Assembly: GCA_031276195.1 (NCBI GenBank)
Contig: JAISNN010000032.1
Coordinates: 1 to 64,000, forward strand
Direction: 5' to 3'
Length of the DNA: 64,000 nt
DNA from: Clostridiales bacterium
GTDB taxonomy: Bacteria; Bacillota; Clostridia; Christensenellales; JAISNN01
Made by a program: the position numbers and the translations under genes. The notes beneath the pieces were generated by a model, which was not told the DNA's origin, did not search any database, and saw only the letters and a program-made list of their open reading frames with translations. Shown here in pieces: positions 1-10,411 of this stretch. Position 1 is the stretch's first letter, and each line of letters opens with the position of its first letter.

Positions 1-932
1 CCGATATCTCCTTTATCACCCTTAGGACCTTGCGCGCCCGTGTCTCCTTTATCTCCTTTTGGACCTTGTGCGCCCGTTTCTCCTTTATCACCTTTTGGAC
101 CTTGCGGTCCGATATCTCCGATATCTCCTTTTGGACCTTGCGGTCCGATATCTCCGATATCTCCTTTTGGACCTTGCGGTCCGATATCGCCTTTATCACC
201 CTTAGGACCTTGCGGTCCGATATCTCCCGTATCTCCTTTTGGACCTTGCGGTCCGATATCTCCTTTATCTCCTTTTTGACCTTGCGCGCCCATGTCTCCT
301 TTATCACCTTTTGGACCTTGCGGTCCGATATCTCCTTTATCACCCTTAGGGCAGTTAAGGCACATAGTATATTCATTTAAATTTTCGTAACGGCAGATAT
401 TGTTGCGGCAAACTAAAATTTGTTCATATCGGAATATATTGTTACCATTGTTATTATTATAGCGGCAAGTTAAGATTTTTTCGTGCGTGGAAGAGTCATT
501 GCTGCAAGTTAAGATGTTTTCGTGAGGGGAAGTGTTATCGCGGCAAACTGAGATGTTTTCGTGCGGGGAAGCGTTATCGCGGCAAGTTAAGATTTTTTTA
601 TGTGGGGAAGCGTTATCGCGGCAAGTTAAGATTTTTTCGTGCGGGGAAGCGTTATCGCGGCAAGTTAAGATTTTTTCGTGCGGGGAAGAGTCATTGCGGC
701 AAGTTAAGATTTTTTCGTGAGGGGAAGTGTTATAGCGGCAAGTTAAGATTTTTTCGTGCGGGGAAGCGTTATCGCGGCAAACTGAGATGTTTTCGCGGCG
801 GTTTGAGCCGCGCGTGTTTTGAGCGTATTTTTCCGCAGAATTCCCGAAAACCGAACCTCTTCCGTCCGTAAAAATTGTTTTCGGTTCTTTGCCGATAACG
901 CCGTATTTGAAAAAACTATGAATGCCGCGCAA
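1..932 (-). CDS. Collagen-like (G-X-Y) protein with N-terminal 13-aa Cys repeats, truncated by the left window edge
   Basis: Not in the supplied ORF track because it runs off the edge. The minus-strand frame is open from a TTG (930-932, preceded by GGGAGG) to base 1: LRGIHSFFKYGVIGKEPKTIF...ENISVCR(DNASPHEKILTCR)n...CRNNICRYENLNEYTMCLNCPKGDKGDIGPQGPKGDKGDMGAQG... The TTG start is uncertain; the frame is open to about 1020. Confidence 0.72.
   Translation of the reverse strand, partial: MRGIHSFFKYGVIGKEPKTIFTDGRGSVFGNSAEKYAQNTRGSNRRENISVCRDNASPHEKILTCRYNTSPHEKILTCRNDSSPHEKILTCRDNASPHEKILTCRDNASPHKKILTCRDNASPHENISVCRDNTSPHENILTCSNDSSTHEKILTCRYNNNNGNNIFRYEQILVCRNNICRYENLNEYTMCLNCPKGDKGDIGPQGPKGDKGDMGAQGQKGDKGDIGPQGPKGDTGDIGPQGPKGDKGDIGPQGPKGDIGDIGPQGPKGDIGDIGPQGPKGDKGETGAQGPKGDKGDTGAQGPKGDKGDI
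462..773 (-). repeat. Eight tandem 39-bp units encoding DNASPHEKILTCR-type repeats
   Basis: Unit starts at 462, 501, 540, 579, 618, 657, 696 and 735, with partial units at both flanks; 39 = 13 codons. Confidence 0.95.
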
Positions 933-1041
933 AACGCCGTTACCTCCCGCGAGTTTATCTTTACGAAGGATATTCTCCTGATTTTTGACAGTTTTAAAAA
1001 TGTGCGATAAAGAGCGGTTTTAAATATAAACCCAAATCGAT

Positions 1042-1078
1042 CGCCCCACCCCTTTGATCCCCTCCCGCGGAGGGGAAT
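1042..1078 (+). repeat. Dispersed repeat family A (CGCCCCACCCC..CCCTCCCGCGGAGGGGAAT), copy 1
   Basis: Direct sequence match to copies near 15064, 15245, 18781, 21474, 31643, 34111 and a partial copy at 45664. Confidence 0.9.
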
Positions 1079-1459
1079 ATAATGATAAATTTTTCCGTTT
1101 AACGATAGGTTCTCCTAATTTTAGTATATTAAATCTACGGAATTTAAGTTCAAAACGGAGCGGTACGCGCGCTTAAACGGTCAATCGGCGCGTACGGGGC
1201 GGAAAAATCTAAAAAAATCCGGATAATTATTTGTGAAAATGAGATAACTACTTGTAAAATGTTTAAAAATATGTTATGATTATATGCGGTATATTGAAAA
1301 TAGTATGACGGGGTACGGACATAGACATAAAAACCGGAAACACTAAAAGGCTAAGAATACTAAAAATTTTCTTACGGTGAATGCGGATACAGACATAATA
1401 AGACGTTTAAAAGTATACTAAATATTGAAAACGGCATAACGAATACGGACACAGGCATA

Positions 1460-1690
1460 AAACCGGAAATACTAAAAGATTTAGAATACTAAAAGGCTAA
1501 AAATACTAAAAGGCTAAGAATACTAAAAATTTTCTTACGGCGAATACGGACACAGGCATAAAACCGGGAATACTAAAAGGCTAAGAATACTAAAAGGCTA
1601 AGAATACTAAAAGGCTAAAAATACTAAAAGGCTAAAAATACTAAAAGGCTAAAAATACTAAAAGGCTAAAAATACTAAAAATACTAAAAA
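1460..1690. repeat. Tandem ~17-bp repeat (aatactaaaaggctaaa)
   Basis: Repeated read of actaaaaggct at 17-bp spacing upstream of the GH20 gene. Confidence 0.85.
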
Positions 1691-1735
1691 TTTTCTTTAA
1701 CGACGCGTTGACAACTACCCTTGGAGGCAAAAAAG

Positions 1736-3676
1736 ATGAGCGATCCGAAATCTAAAAGAAAGGTAAAGAATAAAAACTCTTCCGTCCGTTCCGAAGGCGC
1801 GCGCGGCGGTTTTTTCGCCCGTATTTTCAAAAAGAGGGAGACCCCTCCCGTATATGAGCCTCCGCTCGTTCCGAAACCCTACGGCTATCAGCCGTTGGAG
1901 GGCTATTTCGCGATCAACAAAGACACTCTTTTGATCGCGGATCAAAGCCGCAAGAACTACGCGGAGAATTTTCGCGATATGTTCAAGAGGGCGTTGGAAC
2001 ACGAACTTTTTATACACTATAACAAGCCCGGCTACAACAATATTTTGTTCGAGGAAAACCCGTCGATCGATCCCGAAGGCTACGTTATCGAATGCTATCC
2101 CGACAGAATGAAACTTTCCGCCGGCGGCGCGCCCGGTTTTTTCTATGCGATGCAGTCGTTGTCGCAGTTTTTGAGGCTGGACACCCTTCTTTCTAAGGAC
2201 GTGATATATTGTCCTTGTATGGTGATAAGCGACTTCCCGAAGTACCGCTACCGCGGCTTTATGATCGACGTTTCGCGTCATTTCTTTGACAAGACGGAAA
2301 TAAAGAGATACATAGAACTTATGTCCGCCCTGAAATTCAACGTCTTTCATTGGCATCTGTCGGACGATCAAGGGTTCAGATTTGAAATCTCAAACGAAAA
2401 ATATAAATTTATAAACATCACGTCCTCCGAAAGACGGGGCGACTGCGTGGGGCGGCCCGGCTCGCAGTTTCCGTATAACGACAAGGTATACAAGGGCTAC
2501 TATACGAAAGACGACGTAAAAGAAGTCGTCGAATTCGCAAAAAAACGCTTTGTAACCGTCATTCCCGAAATCGACCTTCCCGGGCATACGCAGGCTTTGA
2601 TCGCGGCGTATCCTTGGCTCGGGTGCGATGAATCCGATGAAAACGGAAACTTGAAACCGCGTCCGCGCGTCGGCGTGCGCGTCGAATACGGCGTTAGCGA
2701 GGAGGTCTTGTGCGCGGGCAAGGAAAGCACTTATAAATTTATAGAGGACATTTTGGACGAGGTGTTCGAGGTGTTCGACGGCCCTTATATCCATATCGGC
2801 GGCGACGAAGTTCTCAAAAATCATTGGGAAACTTGCCCGTATTGCAGGCAAAAAGCGGCGGAAATAGGCGGAATCGGCTTGCAGAGTTATTTTTTGAACA
2901 GGGTCGCGGAATATTGCAAGAGCAATGGCAAGCGCGTCATAGGCTATAACGACGGGCTAAACGGCGGCGCCGACCCCGAGATTATTTCGCAATTTTGGGT
3001 CGAGGGCAAAGAGCATAACGAATCTTTGAAAAGTCAGATCCGGAACGGCGGAAGAAAATTTATTCTCTCGTCCGAACGGGCGTTCTATTGCGACTATCCG
3101 TATGCCGTAACCCCCTTGAAAAAGACGTACTTTTATAAACTCCCCGCGGATTTTCAAAGCGCGGACATAAAAAAGAATATGCTGGGAATCGAAGCGCCCC
3201 TCTGGACGGAATACGTTTTGAGCAGAGATAAGGCGGATTTGAACCTTTTCCCGAGAATGATCGCGGTCGCGGAGCAGTGCTGGACAAGACAAACGACGGA
3301 CGAAGCAAGCATAAAGCGCAAAAGAAAACGTAGGAAATATAACGAAGCGCGCTACGCGGGATTTTTGAACAGGGTAAAGGCGTACGAACCGATTTTGGAT
3401 CTTTACCGCGTCAACTACGCAGACTTGAAAATCGCCGACCCGACGGACAAAAAATACTTGAAAGCCGAAAGAGCGAAATGGGCGGGGAGCGATCAATATT
3501 CGGAATTGAAAATGAATAAAAATCTCGCCGAACAAAGAAAAGTCATAAAACGAAACGGCGTGCTGGCCGGCAAAATCGAAGAAAACCAAAACCGCGAAAT
3601 CGCGCTGGACGCAACGTCGTATACGCCGATCGCGTCGATTAAGATCGATTTGCCCTTCGATAAGGATATGGTTTAG
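1736..3676 (+). CDS. GH20 family beta-N-acetylhexosaminidase-like protein
   Basis: YRGFMIDVSRHFFDKTEIKRYIELMSALKFNVFHWHLSDDQGFRFEI and HIGGDEV motifs of GH20; GGAGG at 1722 favours ATG 1736 over the upstream TTG. Confidence 0.9.
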   Translation: MSDPKSKRKVKNKNSSVRSEGARGGFFARIFKKRETPPVYEPPLVPKPYGYQPLEGYFAINKDTLLIADQSRKNYAENFRDMFKRALEHELFIHYNKPGYNNILFEENPSIDPEGYVIECYPDRMKLSAGGAPGFFYAMQSLSQFLRLDTLLSKDVIYCPCMVISDFPKYRYRGFMIDVSRHFFDKTEIKRYIELMSALKFNVFHWHLSDDQGFRFEISNEKYKFINITSSERRGDCVGRPGSQFPYNDKVYKGYYTKDDVKEVVEFAKKRFVTVIPEIDLPGHTQALIAAYPWLGCDESDENGNLKPRPRVGVRVEYGVSEEVLCAGKESTYKFIEDILDEVFEVFDGPYIHIGGDEVLKNHWETCPYCRQKAAEIGGIGLQSYFLNRVAEYCKSNGKRVIGYNDGLNGGADPEIISQFWVEGKEHNESLKSQIRNGGRKFILSSERAFYCDYPYAVTPLKKTYFYKLPADFQSADIKKNMLGIEAPLWTEYVLSRDKADLNLFPRMIAVAEQCWTRQTTDEASIKRKRKRRKYNEARYAGFLNRVKAYEPILDLYRVNYADLKIADPTDKKYLKAERAKWAGSDQYSELKMNKNLAEQRKVIKRNGVLAGKIEENQNREIALDATSYTPIASIKIDLPFDKDMV

Positions 3677-3728
3677 CGCGGAAAAACGGATAAAAAAACA
3701 AAAATTAAAATAACGGGCAGACAAAAAA

Positions 3729-4535
3729 ATGATTGATTTTCACACGCATATATACCCCGATAGTCTCGCTAAGGACGTAATTCAAAAATTAGCCGCCGCC
3801 GCGGGCTTTTCCGTCGGAAAAAAAACGGGGGCGGACGGCACAAAAGCCGGTACTTTGAGATATTTCAAGGAAAACGGAGTGGAAAAATTCGTCGTCTTGA
3901 ATATCGCCACGCGCGAAAAACAACACAAAAACGTCAACGATTTTGCAATCGCGCTGGATAAAGAACCCGAAATAATCTCTTTCGGGTCGGTCTATCCGAC
4001 GGGCGATACCTTCGAACCCGAACTTTTACGCCTAAAAGCGGCGGGAATAAAGGGGATTAAACTGCACCCCGAATATCAAGACTTCGAAATCGACGATCCG
4101 CGCGCGTTCCGCGTCTATGAAATGTGCCGCGACCTGGATTTGATCATATCCTTTCACGCGGGCCGCGATTTGGCGTATATGAATAGGCTGAACTGCCCCG
4201 CCGATAAGGCAAGACGCGTCGCGGATAACTTTCCGAAAAATAAATTTGTGTTCGCGCACTTCGGAGGGTATTTGATTTTCGACGGAGTTTTGGAGCATTT
4301 GGCGGGGAGAAACGTGTATTTCGATACCTCTTTCGTCAGTATGAACGACAAAGAATATATTCCCGTCATCAACGAAATGATCAAAAAACACGGCGCGGAA
4401 AAGTTTCTTTTCGGATCGGATACGCCTTGGATGCATGTCAAAAATTCGATCGGATTTATCGATGCGTTAGACCTGAACGATTATGAAAAAGACTTGATTT
4501 TTGAAAAAAACGCGAAAAATTTGCTTGGAATTTGA
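3729..4535 (+). CDS. Amidohydrolase family protein (TIM-barrel metal-dependent hydrolase)
   Basis: MIDFHTHIYP N-terminus, GIKLHPEYQDF, FAHFGG, FGSDTPW. Confidence 0.85.
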   Translation: MIDFHTHIYPDSLAKDVIQKLAAAAGFSVGKKTGADGTKAGTLRYFKENGVEKFVVLNIATREKQHKNVNDFAIALDKEPEIISFGSVYPTGDTFEPELLRLKAAGIKGIKLHPEYQDFEIDDPRAFRVYEMCRDLDLIISFHAGRDLAYMNRLNCPADKARRVADNFPKNKFVFAHFGGYLIFDGVLEHLAGRNVYFDTSFVSMNDKEYIPVINEMIKKHGAEKFLFGSDTPWMHVKNSIGFIDALDLNDYEKDLIFEKNAKNLLGI

Positions 4536-4774
4536 AAGGCGCGGAATGTAAAAAAACGGTTGTTTTAACGGCGTAAATTCAATTTTGAAGAGAGATTTTT
4601 TTAACGCGTGTTTATGAATAAGAAACGACGGAAAAATATTGTTTCTTATCCGTAAACGCGCGCTTTTAATTCGGAAATTTTAAAAATAAAAGGGTCTTAA
4701 ATTTTCGTGATAAAAAGCGTTGTCTGCCGCTTTATTTATCGCGGATTTTTAGAAATCCAAAAAATAAAAGGGTG

Positions 4775-6124
4775 TTAATTTTTGTTTGAATGTATGGGAG
4801 CGGGGATTCTGCCCCCTCTTTTTATGAATTCTTCGCTGGAAAAAGGCGAAGTTTTCATAATCGGCGCGGTTCCGAAAAGTCCGCCGTATTCGACCGAGCC
4901 GCTCTCCATTCCGTATACGGGTATGATCCTGACCGCCGTAGTCTTGTTGTTGACCACGCCGATCGCGGCTTCGTCCGCTATAATCGCCGCTATCGCGGAT
5001 GCGGGGGTATCGCCCGCAACCGCGATCATATCCAACCCCACGCTGCAAACCGCCGTCATCGCTTCGAGTTTTTCGATCGAGAGCGCGCCGCGTTCGACGG
5101 CTTCGATCATACCGACGTCCTCGCTCACGGGAATAAACGCCCCCGAAAGCCCGCCCGCAAACGAAGCCGCCATTACGCCGCCCTTTTTTACCGCGTCGTT
5201 TAGGAGCGCGAGCGCGGCGGTCGAACCGTGCGCCCCCACCGATTCCAGCCCCATTTCCTCCAAAATACGCGCTACACTGTCGCCCTTTACGGGAGTGGGG
5301 GCGAGAGAAAGGTCCACGATTCCGAAATTCGCGCCCAGCATTTTGACCGCCTCCATAGCGACGAGCTGCCCCGCCCGCGTAATCTTAAAGGCGGTTTTTT
5401 TGATCGTTTCGGATACGACGGAAAAATTTTCGCCCCTGACCTTTTCGAGAGCGGCGAGAACGACGCCCGGACCGCTGATCCCGACGTTTATCACGCAGTC
5501 GTTTTCGCCAGGACCGTTGAACGCGCCCGCCATAAATGGATTGTCCTCGACGGCGTTCGCGAATACGACGAGTTTAGCGCAGCCCGCGCCGTGCTTGTCC
5601 TTTGTCGCTTCGGCGATTTTTTTTATGATACCGCCCATAAGCGCGGCGGCGTCCATATTGATTCCCGCCTTTGTCGACGCGATATTGACGGAGGCGCAAA
5701 CTCTGTCCGTGCGGCTCAAAACTTCGGGCAGGCTTTCGATCAACGCCCTTTCGTATTCCGTAACGCCCTTTTGCACGAGCGCGGAATAGCCGCCGATAAA
5801 GTCTATTCCGATATCTTTCGCCGCTCTGTCCATAGCGTCCGCGACCTCGGAAAAGCCCTTCGACGACGCCGCAATAAGGCTGACGGGGGTTACGCTCACG
5901 CGCTTATTCACGATCGGAATGCCGTAGCGGACGGCGAGCGCGTCGCCCGTTTGTTTGAGGCGGCCGGCCTTTTTTACGATCTTTTCATAGACGGCGGCGG
6001 CGGTCTTTTTTTTGTCGTCGCTTATGCAGTCGAATAGGGAAATGCCCATAGTGATCGTCCTGATGTCGAGATGCAGGCTTTTGACCATATCGATTGTTTG
6101 CAAGATTTCGTTTATGTTGAGCAT
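4775..6124 (-). CDS. PFL family protein (DUF711/UPF0210)
   Basis: [33 protein letters not shown] ... full-length family-like sequence. Confidence 0.88.
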   Translation of the reverse strand: MLNINEILQTIDMVKSLHLDIRTITMGISLFDCISDDKKKTAAAVYEKIVKKAGRLKQTGDALAVRYGIPIVNKRVSVTPVSLIAASSKGFSEVADAMDRAAKDIGIDFIGGYSALVQKGVTEYERALIESLPEVLSRTDRVCASVNIASTKAGINMDAAALMGGIIKKIAEATKDKHGAGCAKLVVFANAVEDNPFMAGAFNGPGENDCVINVGISGPGVVLAALEKVRGENFSVVSETIKKTAFKITRAGQLVAMEAVKMLGANFGIVDLSLAPTPVKGDSVARILEEMGLESVGAHGSTAALALLNDAVKKGGVMAASFAGGLSGAFIPVSEDVGMIEAVERGALSIEKLEAMTAVCSVGLDMIAVAGDTPASAIAAIIADEAAIGVVNNKTTAVRIIPVYGMESGSVEYGGLFGTAPIMKTSPFSSEEFIKRGGRIPAPIHSNKN

Positions 6125-6308
6125 AATTTCCTCCGTGTGTTAAGGCGGTTTTGTATTCGCGAATGCGGACATAAAAACCGAACGTAATGATACGTCCTTT
6201 AAAAGTTTTCACGCTTTGCGGATTTTTAATATTATCGAATATTAAATTTTGCGTATAGAGTTGAAACTTTTCACGCTTTATGAGTTTTTAAATTCTCAAA
6301 TACGCCTT

Positions 6309-6578
6309 TTAAATTTTGTGCATAGAGTTGAAAATTTCCTCGTTTTGCATACGTATTTCAACCTTCATTTCCGCGGCGATCTCTTGCAAAAGTTTGTCGG
6401 CATAGGCAAACTCCACGCTTGCATCCGAAAAATCCGCCGTCATAAGCATCGTGAAAAGTTCGCCCATAATGGTTTGAGAGATGTCCTCGATATTGACGTT
6501 TACGTTAAAAAGACAGTTGCTGACCTTTGCTATTATTCCTTTTTTGTCCCGTCCGATGACGGATATTATTGCGCGCAC
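6309..6578 (-). CDS. ACT domain-containing protein (UPF0237-like)
   Basis: MRAIISVIGRDKKGIIAKVSNCLFNVNVNIEDISQTIMGELFTMLM. Confidence 0.88.
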   Translation of the reverse strand: MRAIISVIGRDKKGIIAKVSNCLFNVNVNIEDISQTIMGELFTMLMTADFSDASVEFAYADKLLQEIAAEMKVEIRMQNEEIFNSMHKI

Positions 6579-6594
6579 GGCAAACTCCTTATTT

Positions 6595-6908
6595 AGTGAT
6601 TAGCGGTTAGTAATTAGTGATTAGTAATTATTGATTAGCGGTTATTGATTAGCGGTTAGCGGTTAGTAATTATTGATTAGCGGTTAGCGGTTATTGATTA
6701 GCGGTTAGCGGTTATTGATTAGTGATTAGCGGTTATTGATTAGTGATTAGTAATTATTGATTAGCGGTTAGCGGTTAGTGGTCGGTGGTCGGCGGTTATC
6801 GGCTGTTAGCGGTTAGTGATTAGCGGTTAGTAATTAGTGGTTAGCGGTTAGTGGATTGGCGGTTAGTGATTAGTGATTGGCGGTTAGCGGCTGTTAGCGG
6901 TTATTTAA
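6595..6908. repeat. Degenerate heptanucleotide tandem array (TTAgcgg/TTAgtga/TTAttga/TTAgtaa)
   Basis: ~310 bp read as successive 7-mers beginning TTA, with a few out-of-register variants near 6780-6900. Confidence 0.85.
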
Positions 6909-6930
6909 GGTGATTAGCGGACGATCGATT

Positions 6931-7419
6931 TTAATTTCCGTTATTTTCGTTATGGACGGCGTTGTCGAAGGCGACGACGATTCCGCAAGCGGCGGCGGGA
7001 TTGATTTTGCTTTCGTCGATATAGATCTCGTAGGCGTCGCCCCAAGAAAAGTACCGTTTTTGGACGCTTGTTACGGCGTTTCCGTCCGCGTCGGAAATTC
7101 TGAACGTATAGCCCCAAAAAGAGCCGTCGATTCTGAGGTTTCCGTTTTGCGACGCGATCTCGAAGGTCGGTTTTAGGGTGAATTTTTGTTTAATAAACGC
7201 GATTTCGTTTCCGTCGGCTGAGAGCAGGCGGTATTGAGGCATAAGCGGCCATATTTTTTTTTCGATTGTCAAGACGGTTCGGTCGTCTTTTAGTAGGCGG
7301 AAAGTCTTCGGAAAACTGAAAAAACTGCCGCCCGCGCTGTAAACGACGTTTTGATTTTCATCGAAAAACGTAAATTTTTCGGTCAGAGAGAACACCTTTT
7401 GTTTTAAATAAAGATACAT
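6931..7419 (-). CDS. LURP-one-related/YxjI-like (LOR) family protein
   Basis: MYLYLKQKVFSLTEKFTFFDENQNVVYSAGGSFF...; LOR-like beta-strand pattern. Confidence 0.6.
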   Translation of the reverse strand: MYLYLKQKVFSLTEKFTFFDENQNVVYSAGGSFFSFPKTFRLLKDDRTVLTIEKKIWPLMPQYRLLSADGNEIAFIKQKFTLKPTFEIASQNGNLRIDGSFWGYTFRISDADGNAVTSVQKRYFSWGDAYEIYIDESKINPAAACGIVVAFDNAVHNENNGN

Positions 7420-7556
7420 AGTTCACCTCGTATTGCGTTTCCGGGTGTTTTTTAAGTATAATAGTGAATACGGCTTAAAATATTGCGCTTTCGGCGTTAT
7501 GTATTACGGATTCTAAATTCGAATTCAAAAATTCACGCGTTTTTAGAGGCGTTTTT

Positions 7557-8153
7557 TTACCATTCGCGCCAATCCTCGGTAATATCTTTGCCCTCCGTAT
7601 CGATGCCGGCGAGTTGAACCGCGGAGTCCATATAATCCCAAATCAACTCCCGTTCTTCGGTTTCGATCAGCGAATAATCCGTCGACTCGTTCAGGCGGTT
7701 AAACGCCGACACGGCGTTTTTTACGGCGAGCATAATGGTCTTTTCGCTTCCCAAACCGCGGCAAACCGCGTCCGTAAATTCTTCCAAAATACAGTCCGCC
7801 GCCGCGATATGCCCCTCGTATACGCCGCATTCGCCCTCTCCTTCGCTCAGAAACATTTCGCGCATTTCTTCGGACAGATAGTCCTTTTCTTTTTTATATG
7901 CTTGTAATTTTTGCGCGGTTTCCGACGATAAATCGACGAAAGGTTTGTTTCCGTCCGAGTATCCCTTTTTCCGTTTGGACGAAATCAGCGTTTCGGCGGC
8001 TTTTGCGCAAGCCGCTTCGGTTTCAAACGTTTTCACCTCGAAATGTCCGAAAGTTCCGTTTTTGCCGTAGCGGACGTAATAACTTACGCCGCAATTCGTT
8101 ATGCTCCAAAATTTATCGGAACCGCCGTCTTTGCATATCAAATAAACGTTCAT
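7557..8153 (-). CDS. WGR domain-containing protein
   Basis: KFWSITNCGVSYYVRYGKNGTFGHFEVKTFETEAACAKAAETLISSKRKKGY resembles the WGR domain. Confidence 0.72.
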   Translation of the reverse strand: MNVYLICKDGGSDKFWSITNCGVSYYVRYGKNGTFGHFEVKTFETEAACAKAAETLISSKRKKGYSDGNKPFVDLSSETAQKLQAYKKEKDYLSEEMREMFLSEGEGECGVYEGHIAAADCILEEFTDAVCRGLGSEKTIMLAVKNAVSAFNRLNESTDYSLIETEERELIWDYMDSAVQLAGIDTEGKDITEDWREW

Positions 8154-8431
8154 ACGCGACCTCCGTTTATTCCGTATTGCGTACGGATTAAAAGTTTTAT
8201 TATTATAAATGCTATTTAAAAATCTCCGTTTTTTTTATAAAAAGCGGCATATGCCGTATATAACGGATATAATTTAAACGGCTTTTCCGGAATTCCGCAT
8301 ATAAAACGCGCGGAACCGGTACAAAAAGCGATATGTAAATACAATCGATATATAACGGATATAATTTAAACGGCTTTTCCGAAATTCCGCATAATAAAAC
8401 GCAGACGGAAAAGCCGTATAAACTCTTTTAT

Positions 8432-9445
8432 TTAACCTTTCAAAGCTTGTTCGACGGCCACCGCCAAAGCGACCGTCGCGCCGACCATCGGGTTGTTTCC
8501 CATTCCGATAAGCCCCATCATCTCGACGTGCGCGGGTACGGACGAACTTCCCGCGAACTGCGCGTCGCCGTGCATTCTGCCCATCGTGTCCGTCATACCG
8601 TAACTCGCGGGACCCGCCGCCATATTGTCGGGGTGGAGAGTCCTGCCCGTTCCGCCGCCGCTTGCGACGGAAAAATATTTCTTTTTGTGTTCAACCGCCC
8701 ATTTTTTGTACGTTCCGGCGACGGGGTGCTGAAAGCGCGTGGGGTTGGTCGAATTTCCCGTTATGGAAACGTCGACCTTTTCGTGTTTCATAATCTCGAC
8801 TCCCTCCACTACGTCGTCCGCGCCGTAGACCAAGACCGCCGAGCGTTCTCCGTCGCCGTAAGGGACTTTTTTGACGATTTTCAATTTTCCCGCCGCGTAG
8901 TTCATCTTTGTCTGAACGTAGGTAAATCCGTTCACGCGGCTGATAATATACGCCGCGTCCTTGCCCAAACCGTTCAAAATGATTTTGAGAGGGGTGGTTC
9001 TGACCTTGTTCGCGGTCTTTGCGATTCCGATCGCGCCCTCAGCCGCGGCGAAAGACTCGTGCCCCGCCAAAAAACAAAAACATTTGGTCTTTTCTTGAAG
9101 GAGCATAGAGGCGAGATTTCCGTGTCCCAAGCCCACTTCGCGGCGGTCGGCGACCGAACCCTTTATGCAGAAAGACTGCAAGCCGATACCGATCGCTTCG
9201 GCGGCGTCGGCGGCTATTTTCGCGTTCTTTTTGATCGCGATCGCGACGCCTACGGTGTATGCCCAAACGGCGTTTTCAAAGGCTATCGGCTGAATCCCCT
9301 TGACCGTTTCCTCAACGTTTATGCCGTGATCGGCGCAGATTTTCTTTGCCTCGTCGAGAGACGCGATGTCATACTTTTTGAGGTATTCGTTGATTTTATC
9401 GATCCTTCTGGCATAACTTTCAAATAATAACGGTGAATTGCTCAT
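8432..9445 (-). CDS. GGGtGRT protein
   Basis: Contains VASGGGTGRTLHPDNMAAGPASYGMTDTMGRMHGDAQFAGSSSVPAHVEMMGLIGMGNNPMVGATVALAVAVEQAL. Confidence 0.9.
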   Translation of the reverse strand: MSNSPLLFESYARRIDKINEYLKKYDIASLDEAKKICADHGINVEETVKGIQPIAFENAVWAYTVGVAIAIKKNAKIAADAAEAIGIGLQSFCIKGSVADRREVGLGHGNLASMLLQEKTKCFCFLAGHESFAAAEGAIGIAKTANKVRTTPLKIILNGLGKDAAYIISRVNGFTYVQTKMNYAAGKLKIVKKVPYGDGERSAVLVYGADDVVEGVEIMKHEKVDVSITGNSTNPTRFQHPVAGTYKKWAVEHKKKYFSVASGGGTGRTLHPDNMAAGPASYGMTDTMGRMHGDAQFAGSSSVPAHVEMMGLIGMGNNPMVGATVALAVAVEQALKG

Positions 9446-9459
9446 TTTTTTTATACCCC

Positions 9460-10155
9460 CTATTGATTCCGCGGAATGATTTTCGTTACGGCTTCGTTGA
9501 ATCTGCCGTATGTGCCTTTCGATTTTTTGAGGGCTTCGTTCGCGTCCATACCCTTTGAGTTTATCATCTCCATCATTTTTCCGAGATTGACGAATTCATA
9601 TCCGATAACCTCTCCGTCCTTGTCGAGGGCGAGGGTAGTAACGTAGCCCTCCGCCATTTCGAGATACCGCACGCCCTTATATTCGGTTCCGTACATAGTC
9701 CCGATTTGCGAACGCAAGCCCTTGCCCAAGTCTTCCAAACCCGCGCCGATCGGAAGTCCGTCTTCCGAGAACGCCGACTGCGTACGTCCGTAGACGATTT
9801 GCAAAAAAAGTTCGCGCATAGCGGTGTTGATCGCGTCGCAAACGAGATCGGTGTTGAGGGCTTCCAAAATGGTCTTGCCCGAGAGAATATCCGCCGCCAT
9901 AGCCGCGGAATGAGTCATACCCGAACAGCCGATCGTTTCGATCAAAGCCTCTTTGATAACGCCCTTTTTGACGTTCAGAGTGAGTTTGCACGCGCCCTGC
10001 TGCGGAGCGCACCAGCCCACGCCGTGGGTAAGTCCGCTTATGTCCTTGATTTCCTTCGCCCGAACCCATTTTCCCTCTTCGGGAATGGGAGCGGGTCCGT
10101 GATCGGGACCTTTTTTAACGCAACACATATTTTCGACTTCGTGAGAATATTGCAT
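9460..10155 (-). CDS. Iron-sulfur cluster assembly scaffold-like (NifU-type) protein
   Basis: Conserved Cys motifs (GCSGMTHSAAMAADILSGKT); 15 bp upstream of the GGGtGRT gene on the same strand. Confidence 0.82.
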   Translation of the reverse strand: MQYSHEVENMCCVKKGPDHGPAPIPEEGKWVRAKEIKDISGLTHGVGWCAPQQGACKLTLNVKKGVIKEALIETIGCSGMTHSAAMAADILSGKTILEALNTDLVCDAINTAMRELFLQIVYGRTQSAFSEDGLPIGAGLEDLGKGLRSQIGTMYGTEYKGVRYLEMAEGYVTTLALDKDGEVIGYEFVNLGKMMEMINSKGMDANEALKKSKGTYGRFNEAVTKIIPRNQ

Positions 10156-10411
10156 TAAGATTTGCCTCCTAAATATTAAATTTCATATATATTATAGCAC
10201 AATAAGAAATATTATGGAAATAAAAACGTATGCTTTAAAATAAAAATTTGCCGCTTCCGCGCCGAATATGCCTCCGCGCCTTTGAAAACGCGGTATTTTT
10301 TTAAAAACCTTTGTAAAATATATTGAAATTACGGTAATTATGTGATATAATAGCAACGTATAAATTATGCTTCGGTAAAAAGCATAGATATCAGCGGATC
10401 GGAGGCGGTTT

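Noticed and set aside
30-380. Plus-strand ORFs 30..380 and 40..279
   Set aside because: Antisense reading of the minus-strand collagen repeat; multiple-of-3 repeats keep all frames open.
532-871. Plus-strand repeat ORFs 532..720 and 602..871
   Set aside because: 39-bp repeats open in several frames; only the minus frame continues in phase into the collagen domain.
4782-5789. Plus-strand 335-aa ORF opposite the DUF711 gene
   Set aside because: Antisense shadow of a well-conserved minus-strand gene.
8447-9427. Plus-strand 326-aa ORF opposite GGGtGRT
   Set aside because: Antisense shadow; composition typical of complementary-strand frames.
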